Of a stretch of 64,000 bases of DNA, positions 37,988 through 51,566 are shown one piece after another. A model generated the notes under the pieces. That model saw only the letters and a list, made by a program, of their open reading frames with translations, did not search any database and was not told the DNA's origin. Source of the stretch: Xanthobacteraceae bacterium (GTDB lineage Bacteria > Pseudomonadota > Alphaproteobacteria > Rhizobiales > Xanthobacteraceae); NCBI GenBank assembly GCA_031291445.1, contig JARLJA010000081.1:39520-103519 (forward strand), given 5' to 3'. The position numbers were made by a program, and so were the translations under genes. The first letter of the stretch is position 1. Each line of letters begins with the position of its first letter.

Positions 37988-40852
37988 ATGAACCGCATTT
38001 TGAAACTCCAGGAGCATGGCCAGGCGGTCTGGCTCGACTTTCTCGCGCGCAATTTCATCGCCAAGGGGGATCTCAAGGCCCTGATCGACGACGGCGTCCG
38101 TGGCGTCACCTCGAACCCCTCGATCTTCGAAAAGGCGATCGGCGGCAGCGACGAATATGACGGCGCCATCGCGGCGTTGCTGAAGGACCGCGACCGCCCG
38201 GTGATGGAGCTGTACGAGGCGGTGGCGGTGGAGGACATCCAGCGCGCGGCCGACGTGCTGCGCCCGGTCTACGACCGGCTCGAGGGCCGCGACGGCTTCG
38301 TCAGCCTCGAGGTCTCGCCCTACCTCGCCCGCGACACCGCGGCGACCATCGCCGAGGCCGAGCGGCTGTGGCGCGCGGTCGACCGCGCCAACCTGATGAT
38401 CAAGGTGCCGGGCACAACCGAGGGTCTGCCGGCGATCGAGGCGCTGATCGGCCAGGGCATCAACGTCAACATCACGCTGCTGTTCTCGCAGCAGCGCTAC
38501 GCCGAGGTACTGGAGGCCTATCTCGCCGGCCTCGAGCGCTGGATCGCCGGTGGCGGCAATCCGGCAAGAATCGCCAGCGTGGCGAGCTTCTTCGTCAGCC
38601 GGATCGACACCGCGGTCGACAAGCTGATCGACGACGCGATCGCCAAGGGCGGCCCGCAGGCGACGTCGCTCGCGGCGCTCAAGGGCAAGATCGCCGTCGC
38701 CAACGCCAAGCTCGCCTACCGGCACTACGCCACGGCCATCGCCGGCGAGCGCTGGAAGACGCTCGCGGCGCGCGGCGCCCAGGTGCAGCGGCTGCTGTGG
38801 GCCTCGACCGGCACCAAGAACAAGGCCTATCGCGACGTGCTCTATGTCGAGGAACTGATCGGCCGCGACACCGTCAACACGCTGCCGCCGGCGACGCTCG
38901 ACGCCTTCCGCGACCACGGCGAGATCCGCGACAGCCTCGGGGACGACCTCGCCGCCGCCGAACGCCAGCTCCGCGAGCTGGCCGCAGCCGGCATCTCGCT
39001 CGACCAGGTCACCGACCGGCTGGTGAGCGAAGGTCTCGACCTGTTCGCCGAGTCCTTCGACAAGCTGCTCGGCGCGGTGGCGCACAAGCGCACCGCCCTG
39101 CTCGGCGCGCAGCTCGACACCCAGGCGGCAATGCTGACTCCCGAGTTCGATCGCGCGGTGAGCGCGCTCTGCGCCGACTGGCGCGCGACCGGCACCACGC
39201 GGGCGCTGTGGGCACGCGATCCGAAGGTCTGGAGCAACCAGGACGAGGCCAAATGGCTCGGCTGGCTCGATGCCCTGGCCCGCGAACAGGCGGCGCTGCC
39301 GCGCTACCAGACGCTGGCGACCTGGGCGAAATCGGAGCGCTTCACCGACGCCGTCGTGCTCGGCATGGGCGGATCGAGCCTCGGGCCGGAGGTGCTGGCA
39401 ACGACGTTCGATGCCGTCGCCGGATTTCCGAAGCTTCATATTCTCGACTCGACCGCGCCCGCCCAGATCCGCCGGCTCGAACAATCGATCGCGCTGAAAT
39501 CGACGCTGTTCATCGTCGCCAGCAAGTCCGGCGGCACCACCGAGCCGAACGCGCTGATGGACTACTTCTTCGCGCGCGCCGAACACGCTCTCGGCGGCAA
39601 GCCGGGGAAGCACTTCATCGCCGTGACCGACCCCGGCTCGTCGCTGGAGAAGGTCGCGACGTCACGCGGTTTCGCCCATATCGTCCACGGCGAGCCCGCC
39701 ATCGGCGGCCGCTATTCGGTGCTGTCGCCGTTCGGCCTGGTGCCGGCGGCCGTCGCCGGACTCGATCTCGGCGCATTTCTCGATGCCACGGCGGTGATGG
39801 TGCGCGCCTGCGGCCCCGACGTGCCTCCCGAGGAGAATCCGGGCGTGCGGCTCGGACTTGCTCTGGGTGCGGCCTGGAAGAGCGGCCGCGACAAGGTCAC
39901 GCTCACCGCCGCGAAACCGATCGCGGACTTCGGCGCCTGGGTCGAACAGCTGGTTGCCGAATCCACCGGCAAGCACGGCAAGGCGCTGATTCCGCTGGAG
40001 GGCGAAAGCCTCCCCGCCTTCAAGGCCTATTATGGCGGCGACCTCACCGTCTATGGCAACGACCGTGTCTTCATCGATCTCGACCTCATCGGCACGGTCG
40101 ACCCGGATCGCGACGCCGCACTTTCGGCGCTCGTACAGGCGGGCCATCCGGTGATCCGCATCGCGCTCGAAAAGCGCATCAACCTCGGCCAGGAGTTCTT
40201 CCGCTTCGAAATTGCGACCGCGGTGGCGGGTGCGGTGATGGGCATCAATCCCTTCGACCAGCCCGACGTCGAGGCCGCCAAGGTCAAGACCCGCGCGCTG
40301 ACCGCCGAATTCGAGAAGGCCGGTGCGCTGCCGACGGAAAACCCGGCGGCCGTCGACGGCGGCATCGCGATCTACACCGACGGCCGCAACGCCGACGCCC
40401 TGCGGACCTCCGGCGCCAAGGCCGACCTGCAATCCTGGATCACGGCGCACCTCGGCCGCATCAAGGCCGGCGACTACGTGGCGCTGCTGGCCTATATCGA
40501 CCGCGACCCGCAGCACATCGCCGCGCTGCACGACATGCGAATGGCGATCCGCGACGGCAAGCATGTGGCGACCTGCGTCGGCTTCGGGCCGCGTTTCCTG
40601 CACTCGACGGGACAGGCCTACAAGGGCGGTCCCGACAGCGGCGTGTTCCTTCAGATCACCGCCGACGACAGGGAAGACCTCGCGGTGCCCGGACAGAAGG
40701 CGACGTTCGGAACCATCATCGCGGCCCAGGCACGCGGCGATTTCGACGTCCTGACCGAGCGCGGGCGCCGGGCGCTGCGGCTGCATGTCACCGGCAATCT
40801 GGCCCACGGCCTCGCCGCCATCGCCGCGGCGATCCGCGCCGCGACGTCGTGA
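37988..40852 (+). CDS. tal-pgi: Bifunctional transaldolase/glucose-6-phosphate isomerase
   Basis: A 954-residue fusion. Residues 1 to about 365 form a transaldolase: GVRGVTSNPSIFEKAI, then LMIKVPGTTEGLPAIEALI with the Schiff-base Lys, and NVNITLLFS. Residues from about 400 to 954 form a phosphoglucose isomerase with SIS folds: VVLGMGGSSLGPEVLA and VASKSGGTTEPNALMDYF. It joins the non-oxidative pentose-phosphate and glycolytic branches in one chain. The fusion is known in several bacteria, including relatives of this organism. The ATG at 37988 begins the family-typical N-terminus; its ribosome site is weak. It leads an operon that continues through gnd, zwf, pgl and gntK. Confidence 0.95.
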   Translation: MNRILKLQEHGQAVWLDFLARNFIAKGDLKALIDDGVRGVTSNPSIFEKAIGGSDEYDGAIAALLKDRDRPVMELYEAVAVEDIQRAADVLRPVYDRLEGRDGFVSLEVSPYLARDTAATIAEAERLWRAVDRANLMIKVPGTTEGLPAIEALIGQGINVNITLLFSQQRYAEVLEAYLAGLERWIAGGGNPARIASVASFFVSRIDTAVDKLIDDAIAKGGPQATSLAALKGKIAVANAKLAYRHYATAIAGERWKTLAARGAQVQRLLWASTGTKNKAYRDVLYVEELIGRDTVNTLPPATLDAFRDHGEIRDSLGDDLAAAERQLRELAAAGISLDQVTDRLVSEGLDLFAESFDKLLGAVAHKRTALLGAQLDTQAAMLTPEFDRAVSALCADWRATGTTRALWARDPKVWSNQDEAKWLGWLDALAREQAALPRYQTLATWAKSERFTDAVVLGMGGSSLGPEVLATTFDAVAGFPKLHILDSTAPAQIRRLEQSIALKSTLFIVASKSGGTTEPNALMDYFFARAEHALGGKPGKHFIAVTDPGSSLEKVATSRGFAHIVHGEPAIGGRYSVLSPFGLVPAAVAGLDLGAFLDATAVMVRACGPDVPPEENPGVRLGLALGAAWKSGRDKVTLTAAKPIADFGAWVEQLVAESTGKHGKALIPLEGESLPAFKAYYGGDLTVYGNDRVFIDLDLIGTVDPDRDAALSALVQAGHPVIRIALEKRINLGQEFFRFEIATAVAGAVMGINPFDQPDVEAAKVKTRALTAEFEKAGALPTENPAAVDGGIAIYTDGRNADALRTSGAKADLQSWITAHLGRIKAGDYVALLAYIDRDPQHIAALHDMRMAIRDGKHVATCVGFGPRFLHSTGQAYKGGPDSGVFLQITADDREDLAVPGQKATFGTIIAAQARGDFDVLTERGRRALRLHVTGNLAHGLAAIAAAIRAATS

Positions 40853-40872
40853 GACCAACATAGGACGCGTGC

Positions 40873-41859
40873 ATGGAGATCGGACTCGTTGGACTGGGCC
40901 GGATGGGCGGCAACATCGCCCGCCGGCTGATGACAAACGGCAGGCACCGCGTCGTGGTCTACGACCACAGCCCGAAGGCGGTCACCGATCTCGCCACCCA
41001 CGGCGCCACCGCCTGTTCCTCGCTCGCCGACCTGGTGGCGAAGCTCGCGGCGCCGCGCACCATCTGGCTGATGCTTCCCGCCGGCGCCGTCACCGAGGAG
41101 ACGGTCACGACGCTGGCCGCCGCGCTGTCGCAGGGCGACACCCTGATCGACGGCGGCAACAGCTTCTGGCAGGACGACATCCGCCGCGCCAGGAGCCTGC
41201 GCGACCGCGGCATCAACTATGTCGACGTCGGCACCAGCGGCGGCGTCTGGGGGCTCGAACGCGGCTACTGCATGATGATCGGCGGCGATACCGCGGTGAT
41301 CGAGCGCCTCGACCCGATCTTTCGCGCCCTCGCGCCCGGCCGCGGCACTGTCGCCGCGACCCCCAACCGCGCCGGCCGCGACCCCCGCGCCGAGCAGGGC
41401 TACATCCATGCCGGACCGAGCGGCGCCGGGCATTTCGTCAAGATGGTCCACAACGGCATCGAATACGGGCTGATGCAGGCCTACGCCGAGGGTTTCGACA
41501 TCCTGAAGAATGCCGGCATCGACGCCCTGCCGCCGGACCATCGCTTCGAGCTCGACCTCGCCGACATCGCCGAGGTCTGGCGCCGCGGCAGCGTGATCAG
41601 CTCCTGGCTGCTCGACCTCACCGCCATCGCTTTCGCCGGCGATTCCAACCTCGCGGCTTATTCGGGCCATGTCGAGGATTCCGGCGAGGGCCGCTGGACC
41701 GTGAATGCTGCGATCGACGAGGCGGTGCCGGCCGACGTCATCACCGCGGCGCTCTACGCCCGCTTCCGCTCGCGCAAGGATCACACTTTCGCCGAAAAGG
41801 TGCTCTCCGCCATGCGCCACGGCTTCGGCGGCCACGTGGAACCGCCCAAGGCGGGTTAG
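40873..41859 (+). CDS. gnd: 6-phosphogluconate dehydrogenase, decarboxylating (short type)
   Basis: A 328-residue 6-phosphogluconate dehydrogenase of the short, GndA/YqeC-like class, against about 470 for the E. coli type. The N-terminus [17 protein letters not shown] binds the nucleotide. [20 protein letters not shown] and [19 protein letters not shown] contain the substrate-binding Ser/Gly and the catalytic Lys. It oxidises 6-phosphogluconate to ribulose 5-phosphate and CO2; the short class often prefers NAD, which the sequence does not settle. It starts 20 bases after tal-pgi. Confidence 0.95.
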   Translation: MEIGLVGLGRMGGNIARRLMTNGRHRVVVYDHSPKAVTDLATHGATACSSLADLVAKLAAPRTIWLMLPAGAVTEETVTTLAAALSQGDTLIDGGNSFWQDDIRRARSLRDRGINYVDVGTSGGVWGLERGYCMMIGGDTAVIERLDPIFRALAPGRGTVAATPNRAGRDPRAEQGYIHAGPSGAGHFVKMVHNGIEYGLMQAYAEGFDILKNAGIDALPPDHRFELDLADIAEVWRRGSVISSWLLDLTAIAFAGDSNLAAYSGHVEDSGEGRWTVNAAIDEAVPADVITAALYARFRSRKDHTFAEKVLSAMRHGFGGHVEPPKAG

Positions 41860-41936
41860 CGCCGGGTGATCAGGAACCAGAACGGCGGCTCGGGACTTTT
41901 CCGAGTTCTCGCCCAGCTAGCCCGAGACCGCCGATC

Positions 41937-43448
41937 ATGACCAGCGCCGCCAAACCGAGGATCCCCGACCCCTGTTGTTTCGTGATTTTCGGCGTCACCG
42001 GGGATCTCGCCCACCGGCTGGTGACGCCTGCGCTGTACAATCTCGCGGAGGCCGGCCTGCTGCCGGACAAGTTCTGCGTGGTCGGCGTGACCCGCACCGA
42101 AATGCAGAGCAAGTCGCTGCATGAAGACCTGATGAAGGCGCTGCGGCAGTTCGCCACCCGGCCGATCAATGAGGCGATCGCGAGCAAGCTGTTCGATTGC
42201 GTGACCAGCGTCAATGCCGATCCCAGCGACCACGGCTCCTTCGACCGCCTGAAGGCCCATCTCGACGCCATCGCCGCCCGCGGCATCCGCAATCAGCTGT
42301 TCTACCTGGCGGTGCCGCCAACCGCGTTCAAGCCGATCAGCGATGAACTGGGGCGCACCGGACTGCTGCACGACGACGGCGAGTCCTGGCGACGCCTCGT
42401 GATCGAGAAACCGTTCGGCACCGATCTGAAATCGGCCCGCGAACTCAACCACGACCTGCTCAAGATCGTGACCGAGCACCAGATCTACCGGATCGACCAC
42501 TATCTCGGCAAGGAAACGGTCCAGAACATCCTGGTGTTCCGCTTCGCCAACGGCATGTTCGAGCCGATCTGGAATCGCAACCACATCGACCACGTGCAGA
42601 TCACGGTATCGGAGACCATCGACGTCGGCCGCCGCGGCAGCTTCTACGACGCCACCGGCGCGATGCGCGACATGCTGCCCAACCACCTGTTTCAGTTGCT
42701 GGCGCTGGTCACCATGGAGCCGCCGTCGCGCTTCGACGCCCACTCGGTGCGCACGGAAAAAGGCGAGGTGCTGGCGGCGATCCAGGTTCAGTCGCCCGAG
42801 GAAGCCCTGCGCAATTCGGTGCGCGGCCAGTATGTCGCCGGGCGGGTCGGCGATCGCCAGATCGGCGACTATCGCAGCGCGCCCGACGTCGACCCGGCCA
42901 GCATCACCGAAACCTACGTGGCGATGAAGCTCACCATCGACAACTGGCGCTGGGCCGGCGTGCCGTTCTACCTCAGGACCGGAAAGGCGCTGGCCTCCAA
43001 GCGTACCGAGGTGGCGATCCGGTTCAAGCAGGCGCCGTTCTCGATGTTCCGGGCGACCGCGGTCGAACGGCTGTCGCAGAACTACCTGATCATCGGGATC
43101 GAGCCCACGGAAGGCATCACGCTGCAGTTCAACACCAAGGTGCCCGGCCCCACCGTCGCGATCGACGGCGTCGACATGCGCTTCAAGTACAAGGACCATT
43201 TCAAGGTCGCGCCGAGCACCGGCTACGAGACCCTGATCTACGACTGCATGATCGGCGACAACATCCTGTTCCAGCGCGCCGACGGCATCGAGGCGGGATG
43301 GCAGGCGGTGCAGCCCTTCATCGACGCCTGGGACAAAGCCGGCGGCAACGGACTGGCGCTCTACCGCGCCGGAGCCGACGGGCCGCGCGAAGCCCATGAG
43401 CTGATCGAACGCGACGGCCGGCGCTGGCGCAAGATCGACGGCGAATGA
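41937..43448 (+). CDS. zwf: Glucose-6-phosphate 1-dehydrogenase
   Basis: A 503-residue G6PDH. FVIFGVTGDLAHRLVTPALY is the NADP-binding N-terminus, and the RIDHYLGKETVQNIL active-site motif carries the catalytic His and the substrate Lys. It oxidises glucose 6-phosphate to 6-phosphogluconolactone, making NADPH. Its stop overlaps the pgl start as ATGA. The open frame extends far upstream inside gnd, but the chosen ATG, 77 bases after gnd, is where family similarity starts. Confidence 0.96.
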   Translation: MTSAAKPRIPDPCCFVIFGVTGDLAHRLVTPALYNLAEAGLLPDKFCVVGVTRTEMQSKSLHEDLMKALRQFATRPINEAIASKLFDCVTSVNADPSDHGSFDRLKAHLDAIAARGIRNQLFYLAVPPTAFKPISDELGRTGLLHDDGESWRRLVIEKPFGTDLKSARELNHDLLKIVTEHQIYRIDHYLGKETVQNILVFRFANGMFEPIWNRNHIDHVQITVSETIDVGRRGSFYDATGAMRDMLPNHLFQLLALVTMEPPSRFDAHSVRTEKGEVLAAIQVQSPEEALRNSVRGQYVAGRVGDRQIGDYRSAPDVDPASITETYVAMKLTIDNWRWAGVPFYLRTGKALASKRTEVAIRFKQAPFSMFRATAVERLSQNYLIIGIEPTEGITLQFNTKVPGPTVAIDGVDMRFKYKDHFKVAPSTGYETLIYDCMIGDNILFQRADGIEAGWQAVQPFIDAWDKAGGNGLALYRAGADGPREAHELIERDGRRWRKIDGE

Positions 43449-44170
43449 GCGCGGCGCGCCACATCATCGTGCAGGCCGACGCCGCCACGGTGGCCGAAGC
43501 CGCTGCGCGGCGGTTGATTGCGCGTGTCGCCGCCATGCCGGTCGCCGCGGTCTGCCTCACCGGCGGATCGTCGCCGCAGGCGCTGTACCGGCTGCTGGCC
43601 ACACCACGATGGCGTGCCGAAATTCCATGGCCGCGGGTGCACTGGTTCCTCGGCGACGAACGCGCGGTGCCGCCCGACGATCCGCTCAGCAACGGCGCCA
43701 TGGCGCGGGAGGCCTTTCTCGACCGCTGCGCCCCGCGGGGCAACGTCCACATGATCGCAACCGCCACCTCGCCCGACGCAGCAGCCCGCGCCTATGAAAG
43801 CGAGCTGGAGGACTTCCACCACCACCGCCCGGGACTTCCCCTGTTCGACCTGGTGCTGCTCGGCGTCGGCCCCGACGGCCATGTGGCATCGCTGTTTCCG
43901 GGCGCACCGGCACTCGAGGAGCACGACCGCCTGGTGATCGGGGTCGACCGCGCCAATGTGGCGCCGTTCGTGCCCCGCATCACGCTCACGCTCTCCTGCC
44001 TCGCAAGCACCCGCGAAATGCTGTTTCTCGCCACCGGCCGCGGCAAACGCGACATCCTGCGCCGCGTCTTCGCCGGCGAGGACCTTCCCGCCAACCGCGC
44101 GCGGGCCGACGGCGGCGGCGACACCGTGTGGCTGCTGGACGAGGCCGCCGATCCGCGGGCCGCAGCATGA
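43445..44170 (+). CDS. pgl: 6-phosphogluconolactonase
   Basis: A 241-residue DevB/SOL-type lactonase that hydrolyses 6-phosphogluconolactone. AVCLTGGSSPQALYRLL and VHWFLGDERAVPPDDPLSN are the phosphate-binding and substrate motifs; LVLLGVGPDGHVASLFPG carries the conserved His. It is translationally coupled to zwf at its start and gntK at its end. Confidence 0.95.
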   Translation: MSAARHIIVQADAATVAEAAARRLIARVAAMPVAAVCLTGGSSPQALYRLLATPRWRAEIPWPRVHWFLGDERAVPPDDPLSNGAMAREAFLDRCAPRGNVHMIATATSPDAAARAYESELEDFHHHRPGLPLFDLVLLGVGPDGHVASLFPGAPALEEHDRLVIGVDRANVAPFVPRITLTLSCLASTREMLFLATGRGKRDILRRVFAGEDLPANRARADGGGDTVWLLDEAADPRAAA

Positions 44171-44703
44171 TGGCAATGGACGGCCTCGCCGCAATCGTCG
44201 TCATGGGCGTCTCGGGTTCGGGAAAATCGACGGTCGCGGAGGCGCTCGCCCGCCGCGCCGGCCTGACGTTTCGCGACGGCGACGGCTTTCACCCCGCGGC
44301 CAATATCGCAAAGATGCGCGCCGGCATTCCCCTGACCGACGCCGACCGCGCGCCGTGGCTGGCGGCGATCGCCCAGGCGATCGACGACGCAGCGGACCGC
44401 AAGGCCGCGATGGTGGTAGCCTGCTCGGCGCTGAAGCGGGCCTACCGCGACGTGCTGGTCCATGGCCGTCGCGACGTCGCGATCGTGTACCTCAAGGGCA
44501 CGCCCGCGCTGATCACGCAGCGGCTGGCGAAGCGTCATGGCCATTTCATGCCGGCCGCGCTGCTCGACAGCCAGCTTGCCACGCTCGAGGAACCCGGCGA
44601 CGACGAACCGGCCGTCACCATCGACATCGACCGACCGATCAATATGATCGTCGACGACATCATCGCACGACTCGGCCTCGCGCCGAACGAGGCCTCGCCA
44701 TGA
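44167..44703 (+). CDS. gntK: Gluconokinase
   Basis: A 178-residue P-loop kinase. Walker A is GVSGSGKST (14-22); FRDGDGFHPAANIAKMRAGI and LTDADRAPWLAAIA are the GntK substrate region, and VACSALKRAYRDVL carries the conserved Cys-Ser-Ala-Leu-Lys. It phosphorylates gluconate to 6-phosphogluconate and so feeds Gnd. The ATG at 44167 overlaps the pgl stop; two further in-frame ATG codons follow within nine bases. Confidence 0.95.
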   Translation: MMAMDGLAAIVVMGVSGSGKSTVAEALARRAGLTFRDGDGFHPAANIAKMRAGIPLTDADRAPWLAAIAQAIDDAADRKAAMVVACSALKRAYRDVLVHGRRDVAIVYLKGTPALITQRLAKRHGHFMPAALLDSQLATLEEPGDDEPAVTIDIDRPINMIVDDIIARLGLAPNEASP

Positions 44704-45506
44704 CCCGCATTTCACTCGTGGTTTCCGACGTCGACGGCACGCTGCTCACCACCGACAAGCGCCTCACGGCCGCGTCCGTCGCCGCGGTCGACGAGTTGCG
44801 CCGGCGCGGCATCGCCTTCTCGCTCACCAGCAGCCGGCCGCCGTTCGGCATGCGCGCGCTGGTCGACGCCCTGAAGGTCGATCTGCCGATCGGGCCGTTC
44901 AACGGCAGTTCGATCGTCAACCCGGATTTCTCGGTGCTCGAGCAGAGCGTGGTGCCCGCGAGGGCGGCGCGGCAAAGCCTAGCGCTGTTCGCCCGCCACG
45001 GCTTCGACGCCTGGGTCTTCACCGCGACCGAGTGGCTCGTCCAGAACCACGACGACCGCTACGTGCCGCGCGAGGCCGCGGCAATCGCCACCGCGCCGCG
45101 GGTGGTGGCGGATTTCGGCAACGCCATCGCCGACGCCGCCAAGATCGTCGGCGTCAGCGGCGATTTCGCGCGGCTGGAGGCCGGCGAAAGCGAACTGCGC
45201 TCGGAGCTCGGCGATTCCGCCCATGCCGCCCGCTCGCAGCACTACTACCTCGACGTCACCCCGCCGGGGCGCGACAAGGGCACCTTCGTCACGGCGCTCG
45301 GCCGCCGTCTCGGCATTCCGTCAAGCGCGATCGCCACCATCGGCGACATGACCAACGACGTCCCGATGTTCGCGGCGAGCGGCTATTCCATCGCCATGGG
45401 CAACGCCAGCGACGCGGTCAAGGCCAGGGCGGCCCACGTCACCGATGCCAACGACGCCGACGGCTTCGCCAAGGCGATCGACCGGTTGTTGCGCGACGCG
45501 GCCTGA
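44700..45506 (+). CDS. HAD-superfamily Cof-type hydrolase
   Basis: A 268-residue HAD phosphatase. Motif I is DVDGTLL (10-16), with the nucleophile Asp10. Motif II lies in the FSLTSSRPPFGM region, and motif III/IV is IGDMTNDVPMFAASGYSIAM. The large inserted cap between them is of the type IIB (Cof) kind. Such enzymes remove phosphate from sugar phosphates or flavin phosphates. It is coupled to gntK by ATGA overlap and is the last gene of the operon, so a sugar phosphate is the likely substrate. The exact one is unknown. Confidence 0.92.
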   Translation: MTRISLVVSDVDGTLLTTDKRLTAASVAAVDELRRRGIAFSLTSSRPPFGMRALVDALKVDLPIGPFNGSSIVNPDFSVLEQSVVPARAARQSLALFARHGFDAWVFTATEWLVQNHDDRYVPREAAAIATAPRVVADFGNAIADAAKIVGVSGDFARLEAGESELRSELGDSAHAARSQHYYLDVTPPGRDKGTFVTALGRRLGIPSSAIATIGDMTNDVPMFAASGYSIAMGNASDAVKARAAHVTDANDADGFAKAIDRLLRDAA

Positions 45507-45508
45507 AC

Positions 45509-47314
45509 TCACTGCTGGCGCTGCATGGCCGGCTTTCTGGAAGGATGCAGCGCCTCGTAGATGTTGTGGGCGGTGTTGACCAGCGCGATATGGGTGAGCG
45601 CCTGGGGGAAATTGCCGGTCTGGCGCCGGGCGAACGTATCATACTCCTCCGCCAGCAGGCCGAGACCGTTGGCCACCGCCGCCACCCGGTGGAACAGTTC
45701 ACGCGCCTGGTCGATTTCGCCGCGCATCACATGGGCGTCGGCAAGCCACAGCGTGCACGCCAGAAAGGCCCCCTCGATCGGCTCGGCCTCGTCAGGGCGC
45801 GGCTCGCGCGGGTCGTGACGCAGCACGAAGCCGTCACGCATCAGGTGCCGTTCGATCGCCGCGATGGTGCCGCCGATCCGCGGATCGGTGGCGGGCAGGA
45901 AGCCGACCGCCGGCAGCAGCAGCAGGCTGGCGTCGAGATCCCTCGAGCCATAGGCCACGACGAAGCAGTTCGCCCCGCCATCGAAGCCATGGGCGCAGAC
46001 CTCGGCGTGGATGGTGTCGCGGATGGCGCGCCAGCGATCGAGCGGCGCTTCGGCGCCGAGCAGTTCGGCGCTCTTGATGCCGCGGTCGAACGCCACCCAG
46101 CACATCACCTTGGAAAACACGTAGTGAAATCGTGGCCCGCGGCGCTCCCATATGCCGTTGTCGGGCAGCGTCCAGACCTCGGCGACGTGCTTCAGCAACT
46201 CGACCTCGACCTGCCAGGTCTCGTCGTCGAGCGCGATGTTTGCCTTGCGCGCCTGGTAGAACGTGTCCATCAGTTCGCCGTAGACGTCGAGCTGAAGCTG
46301 GGCATGTGCGGCGTTGCCGAAGCGAACCGGCCTTGAGCCCTCGTAGCCGCGCAGCCAGTCCGCCTCCCACTCGATCAGCCGGCGCTGGCCGGTGATGCTG
46401 TACATGATCTGCATGTCGACGGGAGAGCCCGCCACCGAGCGCAACAGCCAGGCGTTCCAGTCGCGCGCCTCCCTGAAATACCCGCTGTTCATCAGGGCGA
46501 GCAGCGTGAAGGTGGCGTCGCGCAGCCAGCAGTAGCGATAGTCCCAGTTGCGCGCACCGCCCAGCTTTTCCGGCAGCGACGTGGTCGGCGCCGCGACGAT
46601 GCCGCCGGTCGGGGCGTAGGTCAGCGCCTTCAGGGTGATCAGCGAGCGCTGCACCAAAGCGCGGTGCTTGCCGTCGTACTGGTTCGCGCTCGACCACTCG
46701 GTCCAGAACGTTTCGGTGTCGACGAGCGCCTGCTGGACATCGATCGGGTCCGGGACCGGCAGGTGCGACGCCTGGTAGGTCAGCACGAACGGCACGGTCT
46801 CTCCGGCGCTGACGCTGAAATCGGCCACGGTCTTCATGTCGACGCCACGGGTCTCGACCGGCATTCGCAGCACGACCATGTCGGGACCGGCGACCGCGAG
46901 CGCGGTCTCTGGATCGCGCCGGCGCACCCAGGGGATGTTGGTGCCCGAACCGAACCGCAGGACAAGTTCCATGGTCATGTCGACGGAGCCGGTGACGCCG
47001 GTGACCAGACGGACCAGATCGGACGCGACGCCCCGTGGCGGCATGAAGTCGGTGACCAGCACTTCGCCGCCGTCGCAGACGTATCGCGTCTCCAGGATGA
47101 GCGTCTCGCCGCGATAGGACCGGGTCACTGAGCGCACATGGCCGCGGGGCGCGAGCTTCCAGCGGCCGTTCCCCGGCTCTCCGAGCAGGGCTGCGAAACA
47201 GGCATCGGAGTCGAACGACGGCCAGCACAGCCAGTCCACCGAACCGTCGCGGCCGATCAGGGCCGCTGTCAAGCAGTCGCCGACGAGCGCGTAGTCCTCG
47301 ATCCGGTCTGGCAA
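45509..47314 (-). CDS. Glycoside hydrolase family 15 protein (glucoamylase/trehalase type)
   Basis: A 601-residue GH15 enzyme. The N-terminal domain has IEDYALVGDCLTAALIGRDG and VDWLCWPSFDSDACFA. The catalytic (alpha/alpha)6 barrel has WDYRYCWLRDATFTLLALMN, then PDNGIWERRGPRFHYVFSKV with the general acid Glu, and EGAFLACTLWLADAH with the second Glu. The start is TTG at 47314, which has GAGGACGC directly upstream; no better ATG is in frame. No signal peptide is seen, so it acts in the cytoplasm, perhaps on trehalose or alpha-glucan ends. It converges on the pentose-phosphate operon with two bases between them. Confidence 0.93.
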   Translation of the reverse strand: MPDRIEDYALVGDCLTAALIGRDGSVDWLCWPSFDSDACFAALLGEPGNGRWKLAPRGHVRSVTRSYRGETLILETRYVCDGGEVLVTDFMPPRGVASDLVRLVTGVTGSVDMTMELVLRFGSGTNIPWVRRRDPETALAVAGPDMVVLRMPVETRGVDMKTVADFSVSAGETVPFVLTYQASHLPVPDPIDVQQALVDTETFWTEWSSANQYDGKHRALVQRSLITLKALTYAPTGGIVAAPTTSLPEKLGGARNWDYRYCWLRDATFTLLALMNSGYFREARDWNAWLLRSVAGSPVDMQIMYSITGQRRLIEWEADWLRGYEGSRPVRFGNAAHAQLQLDVYGELMDTFYQARKANIALDDETWQVEVELLKHVAEVWTLPDNGIWERRGPRFHYVFSKVMCWVAFDRGIKSAELLGAEAPLDRWRAIRDTIHAEVCAHGFDGGANCFVVAYGSRDLDASLLLLPAVGFLPATDPRIGGTIAAIERHLMRDGFVLRHDPREPRPDEAEPIEGAFLACTLWLADAHVMRGEIDQARELFHRVAAVANGLGLLAEEYDTFARRQTGNFPQALTHIALVNTAHNIYEALHPSRKPAMQRQQ

Positions 47315-47384
47315 GCGTCCTCGCTGGCGCTGTTACGGGACTTTGGAAACTCCGGCGCCGGGACATCGTTCCGCGCCGGCCCCG

Positions 47385-47690
47385 CTACTCTTCCGGCTCG
47401 GTGGTGAACATCAGCGGATAGCCCTGGGCGCGCGCCATGTCGGTGGCGCGGGCCGCCTTGGTCTCGGCGATGTCGCGGGCGAACACGGCGACCACGCAGG
47501 CGCCCTTGCGGTGCGCGGTGATCATGACGCCGTAGGCCTGGTCCTCGGTCATGCGAAATTCGGCCTTCAGCACCATGACCACGAATTCCCGCGGGGTGAA
47601 GTCGTCGTTCAGCAGGATGACCTTGTAGAGCCGCGGCCGCTCGACCTTGGGCCTCGTCGTGGTTCGCCGCCTGGTCGCGACATCGCTCAT
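47385..47690 (-). CDS. clpS: ATP-dependent Clp protease adaptor ClpS (ClpS2-like)
   Basis: A 101-residue ClpS. N28, D29 and D30 in VILLNDDFTPREFV and H60 in ITAHRKG are the N-degron pocket residues. The C-terminus PLMFTTEPEE resembles the second ClpS type (ClpS2) of alphaproteobacteria. It hands N-end-rule proteins to ClpAP, or competes with a ClpS1 for them. No clpA lies beside it; the neighbours are ligA, 33 bases away, and the GH15 gene. Confidence 0.94.
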   Translation of the reverse strand: MSDVATRRRTTTRPKVERPRLYKVILLNDDFTPREFVVMVLKAEFRMTEDQAYGVMITAHRKGACVVAVFARDIAETKAARATDMARAQGYPLMFTTEPEE

Positions 47691-47723
47691 GCGTCCGGCG
47701 CTCTCCTCCGCCTGCCCGCCCGC

Positions 47724-51553
<3,830 letters not shown>

Positions 51554-51566
51554 GTGACCGAAGTTC

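Noticed and set aside
38368..40863. An 831-codon plus-strand frame within tal-pgi
   Set aside because: It is very rich in Arg and low in complexity, and it overlaps the recognised transaldolase and isomerase motifs in another frame.
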